From Streptomyces sp. NBC_01314 (GTDB taxonomy: Bacteria; Actinomycetota; Actinomycetes; Streptomycetales; Streptomycetaceae), in the NCBI RefSeq assembly GCF_041435215.1, contig NZ_CP108394.1:4464001-4528000 (forward strand): a DNA stretch of 64,000 nucleotides, read 5' to 3'. Shown here piece after piece: positions 56,440 to 64,000 of this stretch. Each line of letters begins with the position of its first letter. The first letter of the stretch is position 1. Below the pieces are notes generated by a model. The model was given only the letters and a program-made list of their open reading frames with translations. It was not told where the DNA came from and ran no database searches. A program made the translations under genes and the position numbers.

Positions 56440-58464
56440 ATGGTGAAGGTGAGGTTGGAGACCAGCCGGGAGCACGTCGCCGAGCTGGCGCGGCTGCGGG
56501 ATCCCGTCGGCGCGGTCGAGGAACTGATCTGGAACAGCGTCGACGCCGACGCCGGGCACGTCGTCGTCACGCTGGAGCGCAACGACCTGGGCGGCGTGGA
56601 CAGGGTTCGCGTCCAGGACGACGGCAGCGGGATGCCTGCCGAGCACTGCGAGGAGTACTTCCGGCCGATCGGTGCCTCCTGGAAGAAGCGTTCGCAGGGA
56701 AGTCCGGTGAAGAAGCGTGCCCTGCACGGGAAGAACGGACGCGGCCGGGTGCGCGCCTTCGCACTCGGCACCCAGGTGCGCTGGACCAGCGTCAGCGACG
56801 CCGTCGGAGGCCGACAGCAGTTGGTGATAGAGGCGGACCGGCGTTCCATGGACGAGTTCGACATCGGCGAACCGGAACCCACGGACGACCCGACCGGCAC
56901 ACTGTTCGAGGCGTTCGGCGGTGACGAGCAACTGAACGTCCTGGCTGACGAGCGCGCCAGGTCATCACTCACCACGGCCTTCGCCACGTACTTGGAGAAA
57001 TACCCGGACGTACGCATCGAGTACGACGGCCATGACCTCGACCCGGCCGCCGAGCAGTCGCACGTGCGCGACTACGTCCTGCCCTCCCCCGCCGACTGGA
57101 GCGGCGACCCGGCCCGACTGAAGGTCGTCGAATGGCGCAGGTCCGTCACCCGCGCGCTCTTCCTGTGCGACGGGGAAGGCATGTCGCGAGCGCAGCTCAA
57201 GCCGGGCATCCAGGCGCCGGGCTTCGAGTTCACGGCGCATCTCAGCTGGTCCGGCTTCGACGATGTCGACTCCGAGGATCTCGCCTTCACCGACTGGGCG
57301 TCGCACGGACCGCTCGCCGAAGTGCTCGCGGCGGCCCGTGACCAGCTCAAGGCCCATTTCCGGGCACGCGTGGACGAACGACGGCGGGAACAGGTCACGG
57401 AATGGCGTCGGGAAGGCATCTACCCGTACGCGGATGACGCCGCGAACGAGAAAGAACGAGCGGAGCGCGAGACCTTCGACGCCGTCGCCACCACCGTCTT
57501 CCGGCATCTGCCGAGGTCTCAGGGCACACGCCGCACCACCTTCGCGCTGCTTCGATCCGTCCTCGCCCACGAGCCCTCGGACGTGCTGCGCATCGCCGAC
57601 GACTTGTTCTCACTCTCCAAGCAGGAACGAGAGGAACTCAACCGGCTTCTGCGGCGCACCACGCTCTCAGCTCTGATCAAGGCTTCCACGGCGGCAGCGA
57701 ACCGCATCGACTTCCTGGCGGCGCTGGAGCACCTCGTCTTCGCACCGGAAGCGAAGCAACGCGTGACCGAGCGGGACGAACTCCACCGGATCCTGGAGGA
57801 TCAGTGCTGGGTGTTCGGCGAAGAGTACGCACTCCATGTCAGCGACCGCAGTCTCAACGTCGTCCTCGCGGAGCACTGCCGGCTCCTCGGCCGTGACAAC
57901 CCCACACCGGAACCGGTCCTGCGTGAGGACGGGCGACGCGGCCGGGTCGATCTGATGCTGTCCCGTGCCGCTCGCCATCGAAAAAGCGAACGGCACCATC
58001 TGGTCGTCGAGTTGAAGCGCCCCAACGTCGTCCTGGGGGTGACGGAGTTCGGCCAGATCAACAGCTACGCGGAGGCGGTGATGTCCGACGACCGCTTCTG
58101 TGAACCGGCGGTGACGTGGGACTTCTGGCTCGTGGGCAACGCCATGGACAGAACGCTTCGGCAGATGGCCCACCAGATGGACCGTGTCCCGGGATGCGCC
58201 GTCTCCAACCCACGCTTCCGGATCATGGTGAAGACCTGGGGCGAGATCATCGAGGACTGCCAGGAACGCCTGCGGTTCCACAGTGCGCAGCTGGAATACC
58301 AGTCCTCCACCGAACACGCGATGGACTACCTGGTCCGCAACCACGGCGACACCGTGGCGGAACTGGTTGCCGACGGGACGATTCCCGCATCCCGCAGGGA
58401 CGGTCAGCCTTCGACCGCGTACGACACGAAGTCCGCCCAGGCGGTCGACGTGAGCGTGAGCTGA
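56440..58464 (+). CDS. GHKL ATPase fused to PD-(D/E)XK nuclease domain; defence candidate
   Basis: A 674-residue protein. The N-terminal GHKL (Hsp90/MutL/MORC-type) ATPase has the N-box EELIWNSVDADA (E28, N32), G1 DDGSGMP (60-66) and G2 GKNGRGRV (97-104). A helical middle follows. The C-terminal region is a restriction-like nuclease: QCWVFGEEYALHVSDRS, then D504 in RVDLML, E524-x-K526 in VVELKRPN, and Q539 in FGQINSYAEAV. This D...ExK layout resembles Shedu/DUF4263-type nucleases. GHKL-REase fusions are known as MORC-related restriction systems in bacteria. ATG 56440 is used with GGGAGAA about 10 bases upstream; the open frame goes to 56329. It is solitary. Its 3' end overlaps the convergent DUF397 gene by 61 bases. 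Confidence 0.8.
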   Translation: MVKVRLETSREHVAELARLRDPVGAVEELIWNSVDADAGHVVVTLERNDLGGVDRVRVQDDGSGMPAEHCEEYFRPIGASWKKRSQGSPVKKRALHGKNGRGRVRAFALGTQVRWTSVSDAVGGRQQLVIEADRRSMDEFDIGEPEPTDDPTGTLFEAFGGDEQLNVLADERARSSLTTAFATYLEKYPDVRIEYDGHDLDPAAEQSHVRDYVLPSPADWSGDPARLKVVEWRRSVTRALFLCDGEGMSRAQLKPGIQAPGFEFTAHLSWSGFDDVDSEDLAFTDWASHGPLAEVLAAARDQLKAHFRARVDERRREQVTEWRREGIYPYADDAANEKERAERETFDAVATTVFRHLPRSQGTRRTTFALLRSVLAHEPSDVLRIADDLFSLSKQEREELNRLLRRTTLSALIKASTAAANRIDFLAALEHLVFAPEAKQRVTERDELHRILEDQCWVFGEEYALHVSDRSLNVVLAEHCRLLGRDNPTPEPVLREDGRRGRVDLMLSRAARHRKSERHHLVVELKRPNVVLGVTEFGQINSYAEAVMSDDRFCEPAVTWDFWLVGNAMDRTLRQMAHQMDRVPGCAVSNPRFRIMVKTWGEIIEDCQERLRFHSAQLEYQSSTEHAMDYLVRNHGDTVAELVADGTIPASRRDGQPSTAYDTKSAQAVDVSVS

Positions 58465-58613
58465 GGGCCCCGTAGGTTCTTGGAGTCACGGACGTGGACG
58501 GTGCCGGGGGTTACGGCGACCTCGACGCAGGACTCGCCGTTATTGCCACCGCTGTAGCTGCTCTTGAACCACACCGGCTCGGATGCGTCCCCGGCGAGGG
58601 CCTTGCGCATCAT
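58404..58613 (-). CDS. DUF397 domain protein
   Basis: A 69-residue protein of the DUF397 family: VWFKSSYSGGNNGESCVEVA, VHVRDSKNLRGPQLTLTSTA and WADFV. It starts at ATG 58613 (ATGATG; ATG 58610 also possible), overlapping the XRE gene TGA. Such proteins accompany XRE/DUF5753 regulators as small modulators in streptomycete development (WhiJ/AbaA-like systems). Its 3' end overlaps the GHKL-nuclease gene on the other strand. Confidence 0.9.
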   Translation of the reverse strand: MMRKALAGDASEPVWFKSSYSGGNNGESCVEVAVTPGTVHVRDSKNLRGPQLTLTSTAWADFVSYAVEG

Positions 58614-59485
58614 GTCTCTCCCAGCAGTTGCTCGATGAAGGCCAGCGACTCCCCAGGCGGGAGGGCCTGCGCTCGGATGGTTCCATACTGCAGCTCAAGG
58701 ATGCGCAGCTGCTTGGGGTCAGTGACGGGGCGGCCGTTGAACACGCCGTCGCAACGTCCCACCGCTGTGCCGTCCGCGAACTTCAACAGCTCGATACGTC
58801 CATCCAGGCCGGAGTGGACCTCGCGGTGCGTCGGCATCATCTGAAGCGTGACATTCCTCAACCGACCCACCTCCAATAGGCGTTCGAGCTGCCGCCGCCA
58901 CACCATTGTGCCCCCGAGAGGCCTCCTTAGCGGCGCCTCTTCCAGCACGAAACTGATCGCGGGCCCAGGGTCACGCTCAAAGATGGACTGCCGGGCCATG
59001 CGACCGGCCACCATTCGGTCCACATCGTCCTGGGAGTAGGGAGGCTGGGCCGCCTCGATGGCCGCCCTGGCATGCTCAGGCGTCTGCAACAGCCCAGCGA
59101 TGATGTTGCACTCGTACCCCCCGATCTCGACCGCCTTCGCCTCCATCTGCCCCAGCGCCCGCACCTTCTTCGGGTACCGGACCCTCTTCACGTCCTCCCA
59201 GGTCGCGGAAATTAGCCCACCCGCCCCCAACGCCTCGTCGGCCTTGTCCAGAAACTCCTGGCGGGGAATCCGCTTCCCTCCCTCGATCTTGTAGACCAGG
59301 TCCTCCCCGTACCCGACCGCCGCCGCGAAGTCGGCCGCCCGCATCCCCATGGCCTCGCGCCGCAGCTTCAGCTGCCGCCCCACGGTCTCGACGACCGCGA
59401 CACCCCAGTCGTCGTTGGGATCCACCTCCCAACCCGGCTCCTCCGTCTTCTCCTTGAGCCGACCCGCGTCGCCGTCCACGTGCAT
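58610..59485 (-). CDS. XRE-family regulator with DUF5753 (WhiJ-like)
   Basis: A 291-residue protein from ATG 59485 with GGAGAGG six bases upstream. The helix-turn-helix is at about 35-90 (GRQLKLRREAMGMRAADFAA, VGYGEDLVYKIEGGKRIPRQ). The rest is DUF5753 (AVEIGGYECNIIAGLLQTPE, ISFVLEEAPLRRPLGG). It is coupled to the DUF397 gene and divergent from an ATPase gene, the standard WhiJ/AbaA-like triad. It probably autoregulates through the CGGACA repeats upstream. Confidence 0.9.
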   Translation of the reverse strand: MHVDGDAGRLKEKTEEPGWEVDPNDDWGVAVVETVGRQLKLRREAMGMRAADFAAAVGYGEDLVYKIEGGKRIPRQEFLDKADEALGAGGLISATWEDVKRVRYPKKVRALGQMEAKAVEIGGYECNIIAGLLQTPEHARAAIEAAQPPYSQDDVDRMVAGRMARQSIFERDPGPAISFVLEEAPLRRPLGGTMVWRRQLERLLEVGRLRNVTLQMMPTHREVHSGLDGRIELLKFADGTAVGRCDGVFNGRPVTDPKQLRILELQYGTIRAQALPPGESLAFIEQLLGET

Positions 59486-59542
59486 CGCGCACCTCTCCGC
59501 CGTACCGATGCGCCTCACCGCCCCCTACCCCTACGACCGTTC

Positions 59543-59578
59543 CGGACAGGCCCGACACGAGCGGACAAGCTCCGGACA
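59543..59578 (+). promoter_or_regulatory. Three CGGACA repeats between XRE and ATPase genes
   Basis: CGGACA at 59543-59548, 59562-59567 and 59573-59578, two of them within TCCGGACAG. Candidate binding sites for the divergent XRE regulator. Confidence 0.4.
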
Positions 59579-59640
59579 GTAACCGTACGTATCGGCATAG
59601 TCACTGGTCACAGTAGGCGCGCACCGCCACGCTGAGTGAT

Positions 59641-60201
59641 GTGAATCAGGAAACCGTCGCCCCCGACGCCGAACTCGGCAGCTGCATCCGCAACTTCAGC
59701 GTGCGGCTGTCACCCACGCCACGCGGAGCCCGACTCGCCCGTCTCCTCGCCACCGAGCAACTGCGCGAGTGGGGGCTGCCGTTGCACCCGGCGGACCACA
59801 TCGTCGCCGAACTGGCGGCCAACGCCGCGACGCACGGACGGATTCAGGGCCGCGACTTCGACCTGACGCTCTACGTCATCGGCGCCACGCTCCGTATCGA
59901 GGTCACGGACACGCGTGGTGAACGACTGCCCAGAGCCCAACACGCTTCCCCCGACGCCGAGTCCGGCCGAGGCCTCCTCCTTGTCGAGGCACTCGCCGAC
60001 CGCTGGGGCACCCCCCCGGGGAGGCCGCCGCGCAAGACGGTCTGGGCCGAGGTCACCCTCCGCCAGGCACCGGAACCGGCACCCGGATATGTGAGCTTCG
60101 GTGCCACGGGCGGTCTTTCCCCAAAGAACCTGGGAGAGAAAGAACCCCACCAAACCCCACCCCTCCTCCCGCCCGGCAGGCCGCGTCACCCACGCGGGTG
60201 A
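59641..60201 (+). CDS. HATPase_c (anti-sigma/SpoIIAB-like) regulatory ATPase
   Basis: A 186-residue protein from GTG 59641. The HATPase fold has HIVAELAANAATHGRI (N-box), RIEVTDTRGERLP (G1) and ESGRGLLLVEALADRWG (G2). The last ~45 residues are Pro-rich and less conserved. It is divergent from the XRE/DUF397 pair. In WhiJ-like loci such ATPases modulate the regulator. Confidence 0.87.
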   Translation: MNQETVAPDAELGSCIRNFSVRLSPTPRGARLARLLATEQLREWGLPLHPADHIVAELAANAATHGRIQGRDFDLTLYVIGATLRIEVTDTRGERLPRAQHASPDAESGRGLLLVEALADRWGTPPGRPPRKTVWAEVTLRQAPEPAPGYVSFGATGGLSPKNLGEKEPHQTPPLLPPGRPRHPRG

Positions 60202-60366
60202 ACATCGCCCGCTCGGCTGGATTCGGGAGCGGTCGCCTGCCCTACGCTCAGCGCAGCAGCACAGGCACCACACAACCGCAGAACAACCGCGGACATACGA
60301 CGGCCCCCGCCGGGACGGCAATCCCAGTGCGAGGGCCTGACCACCCAGGAAGAGAACAGCTTCCCG

Positions 60367-61260
60367 ATGGATACGCAGAACCCTAGCGCGCCCTCGCGCG
60401 CCCACGCCCGGGTTGGCGACAACAACCACCCGAACCGGCAGAGCCACTCCGGCGGCGGTCTGATCCACGAGCACACCCGCCACACCGCCCGTTTCACGGT
60501 GATCGGCAACCACCTGGCCCAGCACCCGGAGCTGTCACTCCTCGCGATCGGGCTGGGAGCTCACATCCAGTCGCTGCCGAAAGGCGCCCACGTCGACATC
60601 AAGAGCCTCACCGCCCGCTTCAAGGAGGGCGCGACCCGGATCGCCGCCGCCCTGCACGAGTTGCAGGACCACGGGTACCTGCGCCGGGAGCGCGTACGCA
60701 TCCCCGGCGGCCGGATCATCACCCGCACGATCTCCTGCAACCAGCCCGGCCGCACCCACTCGGAGGACGAGCCCGTAGGCCGGGACGACGTACGCCGTAA
60801 CAGCGCGCCCCGGAAGAAGAAGGCGCCCCGCAAGCCCCTCCCCGCCGTCCCCCAGCCCGCCTACCGCTCCCCCACCCTCCTCCGGACCGCCACCGACCTC
60901 CTCGCCGACCTGCGCCGCACGGACCCCCGCCTTCTCCTCTCGGCCTGCGACACCGCCCACCTCGCGCCGGGCGTGGCCGCCTGGCTGGAGCGCGACCTCA
61001 CCCCCACCGCCGTACGCCACGCCCTGACCGGCGACCTCCCGAACGAACCGCTCCACCGCCCGGCCGCCTTCCTGGCCCACCGGCTCACGGCCCAGCTGCC
61101 GCCCCTGCCACCGTTCCGTGCCCCGGCGTCACCGCCATCCGTTCACTACGAGATGACGAACTGCGACGGCTGCGACCGCGGCTTCCGGGGGCCGCAGGGG
61201 AGCCGCTGCCGCGACTGCGGGCCCGACCACACCACGCCTGACCTCATGGAGGCCCCCTAG
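60367..61260 (+). CDS. Winged-helix protein with C-terminal CxxC zinc finger
   Basis: A 297-residue protein. Residues about 35-125 form a winged helix (FTVIGNHLAQHPELSLLAIG, AALHELQDHGYLRRERVRIP). A basic, Pro-rich linker follows and the end is CDGCDRGF...CRDCGPDH, a four-Cys zinc finger. Similar proteins recur many times in Streptomyces genomes, often near XRE/DUF397 sets. It begins at ATG 60367. It probably binds DNA; the target is unknown. Confidence 0.8.
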   Translation: MDTQNPSAPSRAHARVGDNNHPNRQSHSGGGLIHEHTRHTARFTVIGNHLAQHPELSLLAIGLGAHIQSLPKGAHVDIKSLTARFKEGATRIAAALHELQDHGYLRRERVRIPGGRIITRTISCNQPGRTHSEDEPVGRDDVRRNSAPRKKKAPRKPLPAVPQPAYRSPTLLRTATDLLADLRRTDPRLLLSACDTAHLAPGVAAWLERDLTPTAVRHALTGDLPNEPLHRPAAFLAHRLTAQLPPLPPFRAPASPPSVHYEMTNCDGCDRGFRGPQGSRCRDCGPDHTTPDLMEAP

Positions 61261-61309
61261 CATGAACGTGACGATCCTTGCCCACGGGCCCAGACGAGGA
61301 GCGAGCGCC

Positions 61310-61909
61310 ATGACCATCGCCCCGGACGACGCGCAGCACGGCGCCCCCCACATCTACCGAGCCATGCGGGACTTCGTTCAGTCGATGGACGACACACTCC
61401 CCGGCAAATTCGAGATCACCAAGGAAGGAATCGTTCACGACATGATGTCTCCGGGAGGCCCTCACGAGGTGACGGCAGCGCACGTCAGCCGCCGTCTGGA
61501 GAAACTCATGCCGGAAGAGCTGCTGGCCCACAATGGCACGCCCGACGTGGAGGACGAGCCAGAAGGCATCATGCGTCACCCTGATGTGATGGTGATCGCG
61601 TGGGACGACCTGAATGTCGAGGGCTCCATCGACCCCCGGACACTCGTCGCCGCCATTGAGGTGGTCTCTCGCTCCAACCCCGAGAACGACTGGGTCGGCA
61701 AGATGCGCGACTACCCCCTGCTCGGCATCCCCGTCTACGCCGTCTTCGACCCACGCACCGGCACCGGCGCCGTCCTCACCGACATCCATCCCACCCCCGA
61801 CGGGCCCCGCTACGCCACCCGCAAGGACTTCGTGTACGGCGAGGACGTCACCATCGCCGACTGGACCATCTCCACGGAGAACCTGCCCCGCTACCCGGAC
61901 AAGGGCTGA
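61310..61909 (+). CDS. Uma2-family PD-(D/E)XK nuclease-fold protein
   Basis: A 199-residue protein of the Uma2/DUF820 family. The catalytic core is visible: HPDVMVIAW (Asp), AIEVVSRSN (E-x-V in place of E-x-K) and MRDYPLLGIPVYAVFDP. ATG 61310 has AGGAG in front; ATG 61262 is less likely. Uma2 proteins are abundant in streptomycetes and their role is unresolved. Confidence 0.85.
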   Translation: MTIAPDDAQHGAPHIYRAMRDFVQSMDDTLPGKFEITKEGIVHDMMSPGGPHEVTAAHVSRRLEKLMPEELLAHNGTPDVEDEPEGIMRHPDVMVIAWDDLNVEGSIDPRTLVAAIEVVSRSNPENDWVGKMRDYPLLGIPVYAVFDPRTGTGAVLTDIHPTPDGPRYATRKDFVYGEDVTIADWTISTENLPRYPDKG

Positions 61910-61921
61910 GGGCGACGCCGG

Positions 61922-63067
61922 TCACCTCCCGGCCGCCAGCCCCTCCCGCAGCGCCCCGTACGCCGGCTTCCGCCCGTACTCCTCGTCCATCGGCGTCGCC
62001 GCCCCCTGACCGCCGAAGACCCCCGGCACCCACGAGTACCTGTCCGTGAAGCCCCACACCGTGAACGACGTGCAGCTCCGCGCCCCCAGGCAGGCATCCA
62101 GCAGCCTCCGGAAGTAACTCGCCTGGGTCGCCGACTTCGTCTCGTCCACCGGCAGGATCATCCGCACGTCCACCTCCGTGAACGCCGTCCGCATCCCCAG
62201 CGCCTCGAAGCGGGCGAGGTTCTCGGCGACCTGCCCCGGGAAGCCGTACTGGATCGCGAGGTGGCCCTGAGCGCCGAAGCCCTGCACCGGCACGCCCTCC
62301 GCCCGCAACCGCTTCGCCAGTTCGTAGTACGCCGTGGACTTCGCGTTGACGCCCTCCACGTTGTAGTCGTTGAGGAAGAGCTTCGCCTTCGGGTCGGCGG
62401 CATGGGCCCAGCGGAAGGCGTCCGCGATGTAGGACGGACCCAGCTCACGCAGCCAGATCGAGTTCCGCAGGCTGCCGTCCTCCTCGAAGACCTCGTTCAC
62501 CACGTCCCACTGCTGGATCTTCCCCTTGTAGCGCTTCACCTCCGTCGTGATGTGGTTCCGCAGAATGCCCCGCAGCTCCGTCGAGCCGATCGACCCGTCC
62601 TCCACCCCGGAGGTCAGCCAGCCCGGCAGCTGGCTGTGCCAGACGAGGGTGTGGCCGCGGACGACCTGCCCATGGGCGCGGGCGTACCGGACGAGGTCGT
62701 CGGCGGGCTTCCAGTCGTGGACGCCCCGCCGCGGCTCCACCGACTCCCACTTCATGGCGTTCTCGGCGGTCACCGAGTCGAACTCGCGCGCGGTCGTCCT
62801 GCGGTAGGTACGGTCCTCGGCCAGCGCGTTCATGTCCACAGCGGTACCGATGCGGACACCGGCCCGGTCGGCGAGCTTCCTCAAGGACTGGCCGGACTGG
62901 CCGGACTGGCCGGACTGGCCGGACGGACCCGAAGGACCGGACGGGTCGTGCGCCGAGGCCGGCTGCACGGCCACCGCCGTGGACAGCAGTGCCCCGGCGA
63001 CCAGCGCGAGCACGGGCGTGCGGCAGCGGTAGCGGAAGTGGCAGCGGAAACGGTTCGTGTGCGTCAT
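61922..63067 (-). CDS. Secreted endo-1,4-beta-xylanase, GH10 without CBM
   Basis: A 381-residue enzyme. The signal peptide covers about 1-40 (MTHTNRFRCHFRYRCRTPVL to ASAHD). A 22-residue Gly/Ser/Gln/Pro linker (SGQSGQSGQS) follows, then the GH10 barrel: VRGHTLVWHSQLPGWL, acid/base Glu in WDVVNEVFEEDG, nucleophile Glu in FTEVDVRM, and NDYNVEGVNAKST. No binding module is present. It starts at ATG 63067, 25 bases after the GH115 stop on the same strand, so both form an operon for glucuronoxylan. Confidence 0.92.
   Translation of the reverse strand: MTHTNRFRCHFRYRCRTPVLALVAGALLSTAVAVQPASAHDPSGPSGPSGQSGQSGQSGQSLRKLADRAGVRIGTAVDMNALAEDRTYRRTTAREFDSVTAENAMKWESVEPRRGVHDWKPADDLVRYARAHGQVVRGHTLVWHSQLPGWLTSGVEDGSIGSTELRGILRNHITTEVKRYKGKIQQWDVVNEVFEEDGSLRNSIWLRELGPSYIADAFRWAHAADPKAKLFLNDYNVEGVNAKSTAYYELAKRLRAEGVPVQGFGAQGHLAIQYGFPGQVAENLARFEALGMRTAFTEVDVRMILPVDETKSATQASYFRRLLDACLGARSCTSFTVWGFTDRYSWVPGVFGGQGAATPMDEEYGRKPAYGALREGLAAGR
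62885..62920 (-). repeat. Tandem 9-bp repeat encoding the xylanase linker
   Basis: GGACTGGCC (plus strand) occurs four times in frame, each encoding a Ser-Gly-Gln step. The repeat extends with variants to about 62940. Confidence 0.85.
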
Positions 63068-63092
63068 CCGTGGTCCTCTCTCAGATCCGGCC

Positions 63093-64000
63093 TCAGACAC
63101 GCTGGCTCTCCAGCGGCCCCAGATACGTCGGCGTCAGTCCGCCCGTGTCGATCACCAGCCGCTGCAGCACCACCGTCGGGTCGACCATCCAGAACGTCAG
63201 CCGGTGCACCCCTGGCCCGGCGATCGCGTGCCGGGTCGCCGTCACGTTCACGTTGTCCGAGGTGTTGCGCGCCCACTGCTTGTTCATGAGCCCGTCGTCG
63301 GCCCCGGTGACGGCGTTGATGTCGACGACCTGGGGAGCACCGGCGCCGAAGGACACGGCGTACCGCAGCCCGCCCGTCGCCAGCGTGGGGTTCCGAGGTG
63401 AGACGTACGCCCGGACCGTCACCTCGTCCACGGCCGACAGAACACTGACCTCGTACTCCAGGCGCGGCCCGGTACCCCCCGGCGTCTGCCGGGCAGCCGT
63501 CACCGGCCACGGCGTCACCCCCGCGCCCGTACGCCCGATCCGCTCGATCCGGCGCCAGCGCACCCGCCCGTCGGGCGACCCCACCGCCCGCGCGTGGTGC
63601 TCCGCGTCGATCGCCACATACCCGCCCGCCTCGACGAACCCCCGCAGCCCCCGCGCCTCCCGCGCCGTCGGCTTCTCCGCGACGGCCTTCACCCTGACCG
63701 AGGCCCCGGCCCCGGACACCGTCAGCGCGGCTTCCGCACCCCCCGCCGGCACCCGCCCCCAGTCCACCCGTACCCCCACCCGCACCTGCTCCTCGACCCG
63801 CCCCCGCGACCGCTCCACCACCAGCCACGGCACCGACGACTCGATCCGGTACGAGAAGGGCGTACGCCCCCGGTTGAAGATCTCCACGTACTGCTGAGGC
63901 CGCGTCTGATACGGGCTGAAGACCGGCAGAACCGCCTCCGTCGCCGACCGGGGCCACCACTGCCCCGAGTCGTCCGCCCCGTCGACCGCCACCCCCAGGT
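63093..64000 (-). CDS. GH115 alpha-(4-O-methyl)glucuronidase, C-terminal part; 5' end beyond window
   Basis: The frame is open to the right edge, so only the last ~302 residues are seen. They match the C-terminal domains of GH115: LGVAVDGADDSGQWWP, then VEIFNRGRTPFSYRI, and the end FWMVDPTVVLQRLVIDTGG with TYLGPLES. GH115 removes glucuronic acid side chains from xylan. Its stop is 25 bases before the GH10 start. The family assignment rests on these C-terminal motifs only, as the catalytic domain is outside. Confidence 0.75.
   Translation of the reverse strand, partial: LGVAVDGADDSGQWWPRSATEAVLPVFSPYQTRPQQYVEIFNRGRTPFSYRIESSVPWLVVERSRGRVEEQVRVGVRVDWGRVPAGGAEAALTVSGAGASVRVKAVAEKPTAREARGLRGFVEAGGYVAIDAEHHARAVGSPDGRVRWRRIERIGRTGAGVTPWPVTAARQTPGGTGPRLEYEVSVLSAVDEVTVRAYVSPRNPTLATGGLRYAVSFGAGAPQVVDINAVTGADDGLMNKQWARNTSDNVNVTATRHAIAGPGVHRLTFWMVDPTVVLQRLVIDTGGLTPTYLGPLESQRV

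Noticed and set aside
62885..62940. Regular repeats suggesting a CRISPR-like array.
   Set aside because: The units are 9 bp, contiguous and in frame, encoding a peptide linker; there are no spacers.
1..64000. tRNA or rRNA genes.
   Set aside because: No cloverleaf with a conserved T-loop (GGTTCGAATCC-type) or rRNA sequence was noticed in either strand, although small RNAs could be missed by eye.

Overview
The window is chromosomal DNA of a Streptomyces-like actinomycete. The evidence is very high GC with strong third-codon GC bias, frequent GTG starts and four-base stop/start overlaps, an S10-spc-alpha ribosomal cluster whose proteins have streptomycete extensions, WhiJ-type XRE/DUF397/ATPase regulators, and a CebEFG-like ABC sugar importer. 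The species cannot be named from the sequence alone.

Layout. 1-5.2 kb: a truncated lipoprotein polysaccharide deacetylase, an SAM methyltransferase, an ECF42-type sigma factor with its DGPF/YCII partner, and an LCP cell-wall ligase. 5.2-13.6 kb: a xylan locus with a secreted GH10-CBM2 xylanase, a LacI repressor, a Tat-lipoprotein/permease importer and a cytoplasmic GH3 glycosidase. Promoter boxes and shared CGAA-N3-TTCG palindromes are visible. 13.7-28.2 kb: housekeeping genes, namely the t6A genes tsaD, tsaB and tsaE with rimI, then alr, glmS, acpS, nnr and coaA, a DUF389 protein, and a 59-aa ORF beside an iron-box-like palindrome. 28.3-33.2 kb: glmM, rpsI-rplM, a membrane protein and truA. 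33.3-50 kb: on the minus strand, from rpsJ (S10) down to rplQ (L17), the S10, spc and alpha operons including secY, adk, map, infA and rpoA. Several strong inverted repeats lie at operon junctions.

50-64 kb is the accessory part. Two adjacent genes (50906-55441) encode a probable RNA-repair system: an RNA ligase fused to a polynucleotide-kinase-like P-loop domain, followed by a 928-aa protein that appears to contain an MJ1316/DUF504-like domain, an endonuclease/exonuclease/phosphatase domain, a 2H phosphoesterase and a poly(A)-polymerase-like nucleotidyltransferase. Next come a secreted protein, a GHKL ATPase fused to a C-terminal PD-(D/E)XK nuclease (defence candidate), a WhiJ-like XRE/DUF397/ATPase regulatory set, a winged-helix protein, and a Uma2-family nuclease-fold protein. 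A second GH10 xylanase and the end of a GH115 alpha-glucuronidase reach the right edge.

The xylan genes form a coherent degradation route: secreted xylanases and glucuronidase, then uptake, then cytoplasmic glycosidase. No rRNA, tRNA, transposase or CRISPR array was recognised. A family of short intergenic repeats containing GGCGCGGGGAACTGCGCGA recurs between operons.
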